A stretch of 64,000 nt of DNA from Taudactylus pleione. Taxonomy: Eukaryota > Chordata > Amphibia > Anura > Myobatrachidae. The notes under the pieces were generated by a model. That model was not told the origin of the DNA, searched no databases, and was given only the letters and a program-made list of their open reading frames with translations. Both the position numbers and the translations under genes were made by a program. Positions 44,631 through 55,564 of the stretch are shown piece by piece (the first letter of the stretch is position 1; each line of letters starts with the position of its first letter). Where the stretch lies: the NCBI GenBank assembly GCA_031769625.1, contig JAUIMM010000113.1, positions 14,728,501 to 14,792,500 of the forward strand, given 5' to 3'.

Positions 44631-45295
44631 TGCGGAAAGAGGGGGTTACGGTTAGGCACCCCCCGGGGAGGGTTAGGGTTAGGCAGCCCACTGGGAGGGT
44701 TAGGTTTAGGGTGTGGAAAAAGGGGATAAGGGTTAGGCACCACCGGGGGGAGGTTAGGGTTAGGCACCACTAAGAGAGGGTTAGGATAGGCGATAAGAGG
44801 GGAGGGTTAGGGTACTTACCAACCTCTGTCGGGATTCTTCACGACCGGGATGCTGGCGTCTGTGTTTTGACCTTCGGCATCTCATCCATCGGTTTATCAT
44901 ACCGATTCCCCGACAGTGGCTCCGTAAGTATGCTAACCCTCCCCCCTTCACACCCTAACCCTCTCCATTAGTGCCTAAACCTAACCCTCCCCCTTGGAGC
45001 CTGAACCTAACCCTTCCCTTTTAGTGCCTAACCTCCCCCCAGTGGTGCCTAACCCTCCCCTGTCTTCAGCCTAACTCTGACCTCCCCCCCCCCTGCAGCC
45101 TAACTCTAACCCCCCCTGGGTGCCTAAACCTAACCCTCCTCCCCCACGGCTAACAGCTAACCCGGCCTGCTATACTTACGTTCGGGATGCCGGCCATCGG
45201 GATTCCGGCGCAGGTCTTCTGTCCGCAGGTTGGGATTCCGGCACCGGGATTTCAACAGCCGGCATCCCGTGTGGAGGTATAATAACTACATCCCG
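44631..45295. repeat. GGTTAGGGTTAGGCAC repeats in both orientations
   Basis: G-rich units (44631-44815) are followed by C-rich CCTAACCCTCCCC units (44935-45150), around TCGGGATTCTTCACGACCGG and GGATTCCGGC blocks. Two copies of the 28460 family in opposite orientation, or one large palindrome, would explain this. Confidence 0.6.
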
Positions 45296-45409
45296 GACTG
45301 CACACCCAGCTGCAGAGAGCAGCAGGGTGTGGGGGAAATGTAAATTAACCACTCCCCCTCCAGCCCGCAGTGTGTACCTGCCAGCTGCTCAGAGGAGCAG
45401 CTGCCGGGG

Positions 45410-45640
45410 AAAGCAAAATCACGATGGTTGCAATGTTACAAACATCGATGGTCCGATATATCGATGACCAATATATTAAAAGTCGATGTTAATGTTAAAT
45501 GTTTCAAAAAAAATTATATATATTTTTTTTTTATCAAATTGTGTTGGATAAATATTAAATAGATGTTCTTGACCTAATTCGATCATAAAAAAAATGTAGT
45601 AGTTTTTGAAAAAAAAAAATGTTAGTTAAATGATTAATAC
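45410..45640. repeat. CATCGATGG repeat with AT-rich tail
   Basis: Short CATCGATGGTCCGATATATCG core and the TTGACCTAATTCGATCATAA tail shared with 10411-10990. Confidence 0.55.
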
Positions 45641-46899
45641 ACAGGGAGTTGACTGCTTTTGTTAATTATGGTAAAATAGTAAATTATGGTGGTAATTTTA
45701 TGACTACTTAACAGGTGTACATCACACTGTATTGTCCAGTAGTTTATTCTCAAGGTGCCTCTCTTGCTATTCAGACTGCTGGGCATTTGTGGGTATTATG
45801 GGGAGTGCCGGGCATCCTATGAAGGGGAATTGGCAGATTTGGCAACAAATACATACCAATTAGGTAACTTTAGTATAAATTGTTGCATTAACTTGTACTA
45901 CAGTATATGACTGAATCAGAAAAAGTGAATTCACGGGGAGAAATTTGCTATTTAATGCACCAATACAGTATTAGCAAAATGTGTTTGCAAAGTTTGAAAT
46001 AAATTGTTTATTATAGTAACCAAGCATGTATCCTGTCACATTCATAAGGGAGACATTTATCTGGTCTAATATTTCAAATGTATTTATTTTTAATAAAATT
46101 ATGACCTTAGCCCAATACATTTGTGGAGTTTTGTATTGTACAGGTTAATTAATTCAAACGTTAGTGGGACTAGACAAATATCTCACAGGCATCAGTGAGT
46201 CCAGGTAACACATCAGAGCTTGCATCGTAGGAATGACTACATCAGGAACATCAGAAGAATCTCTGTTTATCGTCAACAATCTTAGGATGGAGCTGGCCGG
46301 TAGCTAAGCCTTGGGCTACCCACTCCCTGGGGATTGAGATCTAGAACTTGAGACGCACCCTACATTTATAAAATTTGCTTCTGCTGTTTAATGTTGGCAC
46401 AGTACAAATACAAGAATGATATAACAGCTGATCCCTTCACTTACTCTCTTTGTATTTTTGTTTTGTAACTTTACCCCTAGCTGAAAGCTTATGTGATAAA
46501 CTAGAATAATTCTGGCTATTGTGCAAGATAGTGTATTTTCTTTATTGTGCATAATTATTTTTCACAAGGGGATCTTTTTTTGGTGATGGATTATTTTTGG
46601 AACTGCACATATAGGAGGCACCAATTAAACAATATGGAGTCTGTATGAGTAATGCTGGTACTCACACAGACCAGAAGAAGGAATGTCCTATGTCAGTGGC
46701 CAGTCAGTCTCCAGGAAGTAGTCAGAGTCTCATACAGGGACAGCGACCCAGAGAGTGGTCCAACTCCAATGCAGAGGTCATGACGGGCAGTGATCCAAAT
46801 AGTAGTCAAAGTTCAAAGTAGTGGTCAGGACAGACAGAGATCCAGTGACAGTAGTCAGAGTCAAAAGCATGTCAGAACCAGAATCAGTGACAAGACAGA
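45641..46899. other. Unassigned sequence
   Basis: AT-rich to about 46620, then a stretch with repeated GTGGTCAGGACAG / GTAGTCAGAGTC phrases (46690-46880), which may be low-order tandem sequence. No gene recognised. Confidence 0.4.
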
Positions 46900-47445
46900 G
46901 GGCCTGATTCAGAGCCGGACGCTCTGACCAGAACGCTCGCTCTGAATCAGGGCCCTCCATGAAAATGGAGCGTCCGCCTGGACGCTCGCATAGCTGTGGG
47001 TGACCACCCACAGCTTATACGAGCGTCCATGATGATGGTCGCGATGGTCAAGACCATCGCGACCATCGGGCTTGCGACGGAGACCCTGCGGTAGGGTCTC
47101 GCTGCCGCAAACCCTGGAGTGCTTTTGGCTCTATCAGAGCCAAAATCACTCCCACTGACATCACTAGTGATGTCAGTGGGGCCGGCTTCAGACGGTAGGC
47201 GTTCCCATGGGAACGCCTCCGTCTGGCAGCCACGCTCCCGGCACGCCCACCAAAGGGGGCGTGCTGTCAATCAACATCGACAGCACGCCCCCTTTGGTGC
47301 GAGACCCGGAGCGACGGAGAGCCCGTCGCTATCTGGGTCTCGCGCATGCACACGACGGAGCTCCCTCCTTCGTGCGCATGCGCAGTGGGGCAACATCGAC
47401 CCGCTTGCGAGCATCCTGCGCTCGCGAGCGGGTCTGAATGACCCC
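46900..47445. mobile_element. MITE, GGGCCTGATTCAGA family
   Basis: Intact left end; decayed right end GGGTCTGAATGACCCC. The interior contains GATGGTCGCGATGGTC palindromes, GGGGGCGTGCTGTC with its complement, and a GTGCGCATGCGC block. Confidence 0.75.
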
Positions 47446-48394
47446 CAGAATTTGCAGGGGTCTTGAATCAACTGATACCTTTTCAAAGCTGTGTTATCAT
47501 CTATAGATGATTTGGTCACTCTGCTCCTCTGGCCCAGGGGCTGCTCTATATGACAATTTTTCCTGACTCTGTGTTTAGTCTCCCAGCCCAGGCCAAAGAG
47601 CAGGGCTGTGTGCTGCTGTGGAGGAGGAGGGTTAGCGGGCGTTGCAATCAGAAGCATCATAATCTGTGAGCACTCCTCCCACAGGGCATGACTCAGTGTC
47701 GATGTTTGTGCAGTTGAACGATTTTTGGCGACTGCACATGTGCGAGAAGTTTACAAAACCCATACTGCGCAAGTGTGAACCTAATTGCACGATAGCGGTC
47801 GCAGTTAGGTACGGGATCGGTATTATTAGAAAAGGAGACTGTGAATTATGAGCGTTTATGGGCAGTGACTGGGAGGTGACCTGAAGTGAACCCCAAAAAA
47901 GGCTATGGGAGTATCATGGGGGTGTAATAGCATGCGGCTGCATTTTCTTTTGCAGCAACGCAGCCACGGAGGACTTTTTTTGAGGGATGTGAGCTGGTGG
48001 GGTGTGAGCGATGGTGCACCATTGGCAGAGTGTTCCTAACCACCAGCAGATTTGCACTGTGCTCAGATAGTGGAGTGGGCATCTCAGGGCTTACTCAGTC
48101 GTCACACGCTATTACAGAAGTTGAATGCTGAAACTGGCATCTGCATAATTCCACAGATGGAAATCCATAAGAAATTGCTGTTGTGCATGAATAGCGTCAA
48201 TCTCTGAATCACGATCACTCTCCCAAAGCAGCCATTTTTATGGGTCAACAATTATTTATCTTTATGTAGATTGTAGCCAGCTTGGCCTGACTAACACCAT
48301 TGCTTAATTACTGTAAAATGTACTAGGTTTTTGGCTCAATATTCTGCTTGAAAATGTGAACTTACAGTGCTTGTAAAAAATGTCATTTGTGCAG
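47446..48394. other. Unassigned sequence upstream of the exon candidate
   Basis: No element termini recognised. If the next feature is an exon, this is intron. Confidence 0.35.
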
Positions 48395-48648
48395 GTAACA
48401 CGTGTAAAATCAGAGAGGAAGACTAAAAAGCAACAGGTGAACGTCAGAGAAGTTAGTCACATGACGTCAGAGCCACAAAAGGGTCACCAGGCCACAGAAG
48501 TGAACGAGGCTCAATACATGGTCATGAGGAATACTGGCAGACCCATTGAACCTGACCAGGAACTGAACCAGGAATGCACAAGATCCATCTGTCTGCTAGA
48601 GCAGAAACGGAAAGTGGTCTCATCCAATATCGATGTCCCTCAAGCCAG
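48395..48648 (+). CDS. Candidate internal coding exon, unidentified gene
   Basis: A frame that runs from 48380 to 48712 without a stop contains a segment bounded by an acceptor-like TTTGTGCAG (ending 48394) and a consensus donor, CAG followed by GTATGT at 48649. The 254-nt segment encodes about 84 residues, charged and low in hydrophobics: [17 protein letters not shown], then [38 protein letters not shown]. No repeat or transposon motif is present. Composition suits a disordered or coiled part of a larger protein. The polypyrimidine tract before the acceptor is weak. I do not recognise the gene. It could be a chance open frame. Confidence 0.4.
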
Positions 48649-49330
48649 GTATGTTATTTGTCGAAAGTTTAATTTAAGAAAACTCTATCCAACTAATTTA
48701 CAAATTATATAAAAATATAACTCTTGTGACATAACAATTGCTCGGCGTATGGTTACTACTTTATACGTACCTTTGGGTTGCAAATACAGAAATATTGTTA
48801 TTAAAAGCTGACAGTAAGAATTCTGGGAAAATCATTTTAATATAGTGATACTCATACCAACAGTTCAGGATTTCATGGTGGAGTCACAGCTTTTACGATG
48901 CATTGATCACTTTTCACATGTCGCTTGTTAGTGTGTTTTCAGTTTTAATGAATGAGGTATAGAACAACATGCATCCAATCAGAGCATTGGAGTGTTCACA
49001 TCAGAACAGAGAACTTCATGATATGAGTAATGCTGATCCGTGGGAACCAGAGGCCTATCCACTGGTGATGATATAAGTAAGGTCAGGTCCGTATGTGACA
49101 GTGTAATTTCAAACAAGCGCTTCATTTCTTTTTAGTATTGTGACAGGATGAGTCTGAATTTGAGCCACCATACTTTGATGGAGAGGGTAGAGCCGTAATT
49201 TATTTTGAATAACATTACAATATACTGAGATTAAATATGTTTCCATAATATCGGTATGCTTTGTTCTTGACATTTATAGAGAGGCCAAACTCCCCTCATT
49301 AATTAGGAACTGAACAGGTCTACAGACAGA
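48649..49330. other. Unassigned sequence
   Basis: No motif or repeat recognised; intronic if 48395-48648 is an exon. Confidence 0.35.
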
Positions 49331-49778
49331 GGGCCTGATTCAGCTTAGGACGGAATTGCAAAGCTGCACGCAAGCTTGTAATTAATGTAATGCAGCAGGA
49401 GGCATCACTTATGCGAGCTGCGTTGTAGAACACAGCATCGGATAATCTGTGAGAACATCAGCCGGCCAAGAGACCCATGGGGTCATGCAAGCCGGCCACC
49501 AGAGATGAGAGAAAGAGGGTACGAAATCTCCATCAGCTGACGTAGATCCTGGCCTCTTCCCTGCCCCCCAACGGCGGCAATGCGCCTCCGTTTCAGGAAA
49601 TGGAGGCCATCGCCACCCTCTCCTGCCCACAAACGGCAGCAGACTGTCAATCACTGACAGTCTGCTTCCGCTTTGCGGGTGAAAACGCAGGACCCGTACT
49701 GCACATGCGCAGTACGTGTCAGGTGCCTGTGCAGATTCCCGAATTTGCATTCAGCAGCGTGCACTGCTGAATCAGGCC
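49331..49778. mobile_element. MITE, GGGCCTGATTCAGC subfamily
   Basis: Left GGGCCTGATTCAGC, right GCTGAATCAGGCC. The interior shares GCAGGAGGCATCA, AACATCAGCCGGC and CTGCACATGCGCAGTA-like blocks with 30573. Confidence 0.7.
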
Positions 49779-49832
49779 AAGATAGTCATTTAGGGACACT
49801 CACATCCACATACGTCCCAGAGTGCCGTTCGC

Positions 49833-50960
49833 ATGGGTAAATGTAATGTCACTTACCCAACCCACCATGCTAATGACACTTATCCTACCCACCAGGCTAA
49901 TACATTTACCAACCAGGCTATTGACACTTGCCCTACCCACCAGGCTAATGACACTTACCCTACCCTCCAGGCTAATGACACTTACCTAACCGGGCTAATA
50001 CACTTACCTTACCCACCAGGCTAATGATACAACCCCCATCAGTCTAATGACACTTACTCTACTCAACACGCTAATCACATTTACCCTAGCCACCAAGCTA
50101 ATGACAGTTACACCCTCCACTAGACTAATGTCACTCACTCTACCCACCAGGCTAATTACACTTATCCTACCCACCAGGCTAATGACACTTACCTTACCCA
50201 CCAGGCTAATTACATTTACCCTACCCTCCAGGGTAATGACACTTACCCATCCACCAGGCTAATGACACTTACCCTACCCACCAGGCTAATGACACTTACC
50301 CTACTCACCAGGCTAACACCTCTTACCAGGCTAATCACACTTATCCTATCCATAAGGGTTATGATGCTTACCTTACCCAACAGGCTAATAACACTTACCC
50401 TAGCCACCAGGCTAATTACACTTACACCACCCACCAGGCTAATGACACTTACCCTAGCCACCAGGCTAATGACACTCGCCACCCACCAGGCTAATAACAC
50501 TTACCCTACCCCCCAGGCTAATGACACTTACACCTCCCGCCAGGCTAATGACATTTACCAAATCCACAAGGCTAATGATACACTACCCATCAGTCTAATG
50601 ACACTTACCGTACCCATCACGCAAATGACACCCTACTCACCAAGTTAATGATACTTACACCCCCACCATGCTAATGACACTTACCCTATCCACCAGGCTA
50701 ACACCACTTTCCAGGCTAATGACACTTACCCTACCCACTAGGCTAATGACATACCACCCATCAGGCTAATGATACTTACCCTACCCACCAGGCTAATGAT
50801 GCTTACCTTACCCACCAGGGTAATGAAACTTGCCCTACCCACCATGCTAATAATGTTAATGCTTACCTTAGCCACCAGTATAATGACACTTACCCTACGC
50901 ACCAGGTTAATGATCCACCACCCAAAAGGCTAATGACATTTACACCACCTACCAGGCAAG
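49833..50960. repeat. ~27-bp minisatellite, CAGGCTAATGACACTTACCC
   Basis: About forty units of the CAGGCTAATGACACTTACCC plus TACCCAC type run for 1.1 kb, with point changes and occasional shortened units. The regular threonine/leucine frames on both strands are artefacts. Confidence 0.93.
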
Positions 50961-51533
50961 TCACAAGTATATTTTTAAAATGTACCATGAAGATACATGG
51001 TAATGTTGATATAGCTGCTGCTAGAAATATAATAATTAAAAAAAACTATGTTTATAACAAAGTAAAATATCATTGAAAAGGTACAGTATTTTTGTTAGAA
51101 ATATTTACAGCCTGCTTTCTAACTTTCCAACACTAAATATGTGTATATCTTTAAGGTACAGTGACAGGGTCTTAATTACCACTTTAGGTATATCTAAGGT
51201 ACAAGCTTTAAATAATTTTCATGATATGAGAGAGAATCGTCCTCAGAAAGAGGCATCTAATACATTTACTGGCATCTTTACAAATTGAGATTAAGAGCTT
51301 TGCTATATTAGGCCAAAGAACATGACTATAAAAAAGGACCTCTAAATTATTTTGTCTTAAGTGTTATTTAAAGTGTAATTTTCATTAATTAACAGATATG
51401 TATGTGATTTAGTGATATACCGTTACTCTCTTCATGAGGCTATTATCTGTGGTTTCTGTATCCCTACATTTAATATGTAATCTTCTGTATGAAATGTATT
51501 GCTGTGCATTACTTTATGATAAATCCTGAAAGT
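50961..51533. other. Unassigned AT-rich sequence
   Basis: No recognisable feature. Confidence 0.4.
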
Positions 51534-51659
51534 ACATATACAGTAGGGCTGATATCAAGGAAATGGTGGAGACCTGCGCTAGGATAATTATTTGGCTGTA
51601 TATGTCGCAGTGCTTGCTGCGGACCTCTCTGGGGATACCCACCCCAAATTTTATAGGAT

Positions 51660-52006
51660 AAACAATTGTGGATAGGAGGTCGGCGCTACACTTTGTGTAA
51701 TACGTAAAACTGACACAGTAGATGAAAGTGTAAAAGGGATTATTTTATTAATTAAAAAGATAGGGGGTCACAATGCCCCTTGCATGTGTAACTTATTGCA
51801 GAGTGGTGAATCTCAGTGGGAGAACTGGATTCGGGGCAGGGTATATGCAAGATGGTGATGAATCTCAGTATAGGAACTGGAATTCGGGGCAGGATATATA
51901 TATAGGATGGTGGGGGTATGTATCAACTGGGATACAGGGCAGTCAGTGATACTACCTAGGGTAGTATACCATGGAAGGTGTAGCTGTGAGTCAATTCGAA
52001 GTCCTA
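51660..52006 (+). repeat. PLE inverted arm, left
   Basis: Starts AAACAATTGTGGATAGGAGG and ends TCAATTCGAAGTCCTA. It pairs with 52821-53167 over its whole length with only a few differences. Confidence 0.92.
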
Positions 52007-52372
52007 AATGCGGGGTATCAAAGTCTGTGTCTGGCGGTGCGGCGTCCCGTTCCCCCAGGTGCACAAAACTTACCCTCGACGTGCTTGTCTCTTCACCTCC
52101 GGGGTTAGTGAGATCCTCTTCTCCCGTCTGTGGTCCTCCGGTCCTTGGCTCCGCTGTGTAGAGCAGCGCGTGTCAGGACGCGCTGCTGGACGAGCTGTGT
52201 CCCCACCGGCGGTCTGCGAGACTTCCGGGTGTATGCACTCTCGCGAGATTGTGCAACTCCTGGGCTCAGCAGGCACTGCACGGCGGCTCGACTCGTCGCC
52301 GCGAGGAGACTAAGGAGTGGGACTCCGCTGTGATGATGAGTCTCTGATAGAATCGGAGTGATCGGTGTGTAG

Positions 52373-52410
52373 TTCCCAACGCGTATCGGCTTGTGCCTTC
52401 CTCAGGGGTT
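52373..52410 (-). ncRNA. Hammerhead-ribozyme-like motif, degenerate
   Basis: On the minus strand the segment contains CTGAGGA (fits the hammerhead CUGANGA box), a small GGC-ACAA-GCC stem-loop, GATA where the conserved GAAA is expected, then CGCGTTGGG, which can pair with the leading CCC. Hammerhead motifs are known in PLE terminal repeats. The A-to-T change in the GAAA box should abolish cleavage, so this is at best a relic. It lies antisense to the reverse transcriptase fragment. Confidence 0.4.
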
Positions 52411-52536
52411 AATGATTGACCTCTTAGTTGTGGTTTATATAGTCTGTTGCGGCCGCCATCTTTGTTATGGTATAATTAGTCATGTATGGGCAGCGGCCAT
52501 TTGTGGGCATATAGATATGTATGGCATCAACTTTAG

Positions 52537-52836
52537 TTGTCCCATACATACACAGACCTCAGACCTAAATCTAAGTTCTATCCTCAACACTCGAAGGGTC
52601 ATCTCATAAGCAGTTTTGAATCCTTAGTCACGAAAGACATAGATCATATACAAAGTCACCATAAGGGTAGAACCATGAACCTCACAAAAGCAGAAAAAGA
52701 TGCATTACAGGCACTTAGCGACAACCAAGATCTTGTAATAAAACCTGCCGACAAAGGTGGCAGTATAGTCATACTCAACATCTCAGACTATAACCAGGAA
52801 TCTCAGAGAATACTGAGCGATAGGACTTCGAATTGA
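52537..52836 (+). pseudogene. PLE reverse transcriptase, N-terminal fragment
   Basis: The frame encodes SSFESLVTKDIDHI, NLTKAEKDALQALSDNQDLV and IKPADKGGSIVILN. The last is the fingers motif (xxPADKGGxxVxx) that marks Penelope-like reverse transcriptases. The protein stops four residues after the junction with the right inverted arm at 52821. The catalytic palm with YIDD is missing. The upstream PKSKFYP phrase also fits PLE. Confidence 0.85.
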
Positions 52837-53167
52837 CTCACAGCTACACCTTCCATGGTATACTACCCTAGGTAGTATCACTGACTGCCCTGTATCCCAG
52901 TTGATACATACCCCCACCATCCTATATATATATTCCGCCCCGAATTCCAGTTCCTATACTGAGATTCATCACCATCTTGCATATACCCTGCCCCGAATCC
53001 AGTTCTCCCACTGAGATTCACCACTCTGCAATAAGTTACACACGCAAGGGGCATTGTGACCCCCTATCTTTTTAATTAATAAAATAATCTCTTTTACACT
53101 TTCATCTACTGTGTCAGTTTTACGTATTACACCAAGTGTAGCGCCGACCTCCTATCCACAATTGTTT
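52821..53167 (-). repeat. PLE inverted arm, right
   Basis: Inverse complement of 51660-52006, same length. It ends exactly at the start of the right-hand direct repeat. Confidence 0.92.
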
Positions 53168-53180
53168 ACATATACAGTAG

Positions 53181-53669
53181 AACAAATTGTATACTGAGGG
53201 GCTGGTGCAGAGTTGCATGTAAGTGTTTGCAATTCTTTACTGGCTCCAGTATATTAGTGATGTATAGAAGAAGTAAGATTCATAATAAAATGATAACATT
53301 TATTTGTTCTTATATATGGGGTCTTATTGTTTTTGCGATAAGAGGTTATTGCCATATACAGATGTGTCCACATAATCCATCCTCCATGCATCTTACTGCT
53401 TACCTTTGTACCATTTAAGGCTATTTATTGGACTTGAGTTACTTACATTTCTAATAAAACTGGAAAAATCAGTGTGTGCTCCATTTGCATCTCAAGCGTG
53501 GAAATATCTTTCTTTGTACATTCATTTTTTTTATTATTGTGAACATATGAGTACTTGGTGTCCATTTGTTTGGATTTTTTCGTTCACAAAGCACATAAAA
53601 AATCCTCATTGTGATAAGTGAGTGTTAAGTGGAGATTTGTGTTTGTGAAAAAAGGGAGTTAAATTATAT
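53181..53669. other. Unassigned AT-rich sequence
   Basis: No recognisable feature. Confidence 0.4.
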
Positions 53670-54490
53670 CAGGGCTGGCAACAAGTCTTGGGGCTCAGCA
53701 CATTAATGGTGTTGGGGCCCCACCATCCCTCCCCGGTAGGTATAGGCCGGTTGGCTACTAGCTGTGCCTCTCCTGCCTCATCCACCGTGTCTCCAACCTC
53801 ATCCCCGCTTGTACCTTTTTGCCTTATCCCCACTGTGTCTCTCAGCCTCATTAACCACCTGTTTCTCTCCAGCCTCATCGTCACTTGTCTCTCCAGCCTC
53901 ATCCCCCCTGTGTCTATCCAGCATAATTTTCTTCGTGTCTCATCAGCACCATCCCGCTGTGTCACTCCTTCCCCGTGTCTTCAGCACCATCCCTGCTATA
54001 TTTCTCCAGCCTCACACCCTCTGTGTCTTTCTATCTCCAGCCATTAGCTCATCCCTGTCCATGTCCCTCAACTTTATTTCCACTTTCTCATACAGACTCA
54101 TCCCTTTCTGTGTCTCTCAGCTTTATCAACCCCGTGTCTCTCAGCCTCACGCCCCTGTGTCACTCAGCCTCATCCACCCATATGCCTGTCATTCTTCCAC
54201 CTGTGCCTCTCAGAAATATCCCATGTTTCTACAGCCTCACTCTTGCTTATGTTTTTCCATTATCCCACCTGTGTCTCTCCAGCCTCATTCTTTGTGTCTG
54301 TCAGCTTCTTCCCATCATGTGTCTCTAAATCTCATTAACTCTATGTGTCTCTCAGCTTTATACTCCCCCATGTCTCTCAGCCTCATCCTCCTGTGTCCCT
54401 CCAGCACACCCCCTCTGTTTTTTTCAGAAAATACCCCTGTGGCTCTCCAGCTCTGTGTCTTCAGCATCAACCCCCCTGTGTCTCTGCATC
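53670..54490. repeat. ~24-bp minisatellite, CCTCATCCCCTGTGTCTCTC
   Basis: Begins next to a hAT-like end CAGGGCTGGCAACAAG (53670). From about 53755 on, units with CAGCCTCATCCCCTGTGTCTC repeat about thirty times with much divergence. The 248-codon frame here is repeat-derived. Confidence 0.8.
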
Positions 54491-55363
54491 TCCTAAAAAC
54501 AGATATCTAGTTTAGGATTTCACCATTTGTGTCTCCTATGCACTGAGCAGCAGCTCACTAATAGTATATCACTGTGACACTTATATGCATATTTATAGAC
54601 AGCGTCGTAACTAGGGTGGTGCGTCCGGTAGGTGTTTGGGCTTGGCATTGATGAGTAAGTGAGTCAGTCAGGACATTTGATTTTATATATATATAGATAG
54701 GGCTTAAAGTGAGCCGGTATACAGTGGTATGCCATACCGCCACTTCAGCCAGCAACCACTGTGGCAGTCGGCGGTGGCACAGAGAGCAAAAGAGAAACTG
54801 CAGTATTATGTGGAGATGTGTCCCGCTGGGGACACATCTCTGAGCAGAGCTGGCTTGACCGAGGATCGGGTGATGGGTCCCAGTGGGCCGACACTAGGAC
54901 ATATGCGACGGCAGTACACAACCCCGGCACTGGTCGTGAACCAATCCCAGACCGACGGGCAATTAAAAAGAATCATCAGTGGTGGCCTTTTAAATTTGGC
55001 GCAGGGCGCTAGCCAATCACGGCTTGTGGACTGGCAGACAATCAGAAGCAGCCACGTAACTGCATCTGATTGGCTGCCGGTCCTTGCCATGATTGGTTCA
55101 CAGGCGGCACCAGGTCCAAAACGCCACCACACCTGCCCCGGCACTCCAAGCATCCCAGCGCTAAACAAAGCAATAGCAGTGTCCCTGCTTGATGCTGAGC
55201 CCGCGAGAGCCCACTGACAGCCAAGGGACAGGGAAGAGGAGAAGCCGGACTCGGCCAGTGCCGATTCCGGACATAGAATTAGAGGTAGAGGCAGGGGATG
55301 TAGTGTGAGGTGCAGAGGGCGAGAGAGGGAAGCAGGTCGGGTTGAGATGGAAGCAGAGGCTTA
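54491..55363. other. Unassigned, with fragments of dispersed repeats
   Basis: CAGCGTCGTAACTAGG at 54600 resembles the hAT terminus at 16080 but no right end was found. The 162-codon plus-strand frame at 54729-55217 has no known domain. Confidence 0.4.
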
Positions 55364-55564
55364 GGGGTCTATTTACTAAGCAGTGTTAGGAGACAGAGTG
55401 AAAAGTGATAAGAAAGTGATAAAGTGCCAGCCAATCAGCTCCCAACTGTCAATTTTCAAACACAGCCTGTGAGATGACAGTTGGGAGCTGATTGGCTGGC
55501 ACCTTATCACTTTCTTATCACTTTTCATTCTGTCTCCTAAAACTGCTTTTAGTAAATAGACCCC
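55364..55564. mobile_element. Palindromic MITE, GGGGTCTATTTACTAAGCA, complete
   Basis: Same family as 38577. Duplication TTA on both sides (55361-55363, 55565-55567). Confidence 0.88.

Larger units (their letters stand above)
51547..53167 (+). mobile_element. Penelope-like element, rearranged insertion
   Basis: Flanked by a 13-bp direct repeat ACATATACAGTAG (51534-51546 and 53168-53180), a plausible target duplication for a Penelope-like element. Inside are a 113-bp unique left tail, a 347-bp arm (51660-52006), an 814-bp middle, and an equal-length inverted arm (52821-53167). The middle encodes the N-terminal part of a PLE reverse transcriptase. Inverted partial terminal repeats are characteristic of this class. 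The rest of the reverse transcriptase and the GIY-YIG endonuclease are absent, so the insertion was born truncated and inverted or was rearranged. Confidence 0.8.

Noticed and set aside
49833..50960. CRISPR-like array appearance
   Set aside because: Units abut without unique spacers and the context is eukaryotic; it is a minisatellite.
53764..54510. 248-codon plus-strand open frame
   Set aside because: It lies wholly in the CCTCATCCCCTGTGTCTC minisatellite; another plus-strand frame across it is also open and equally repetitive.
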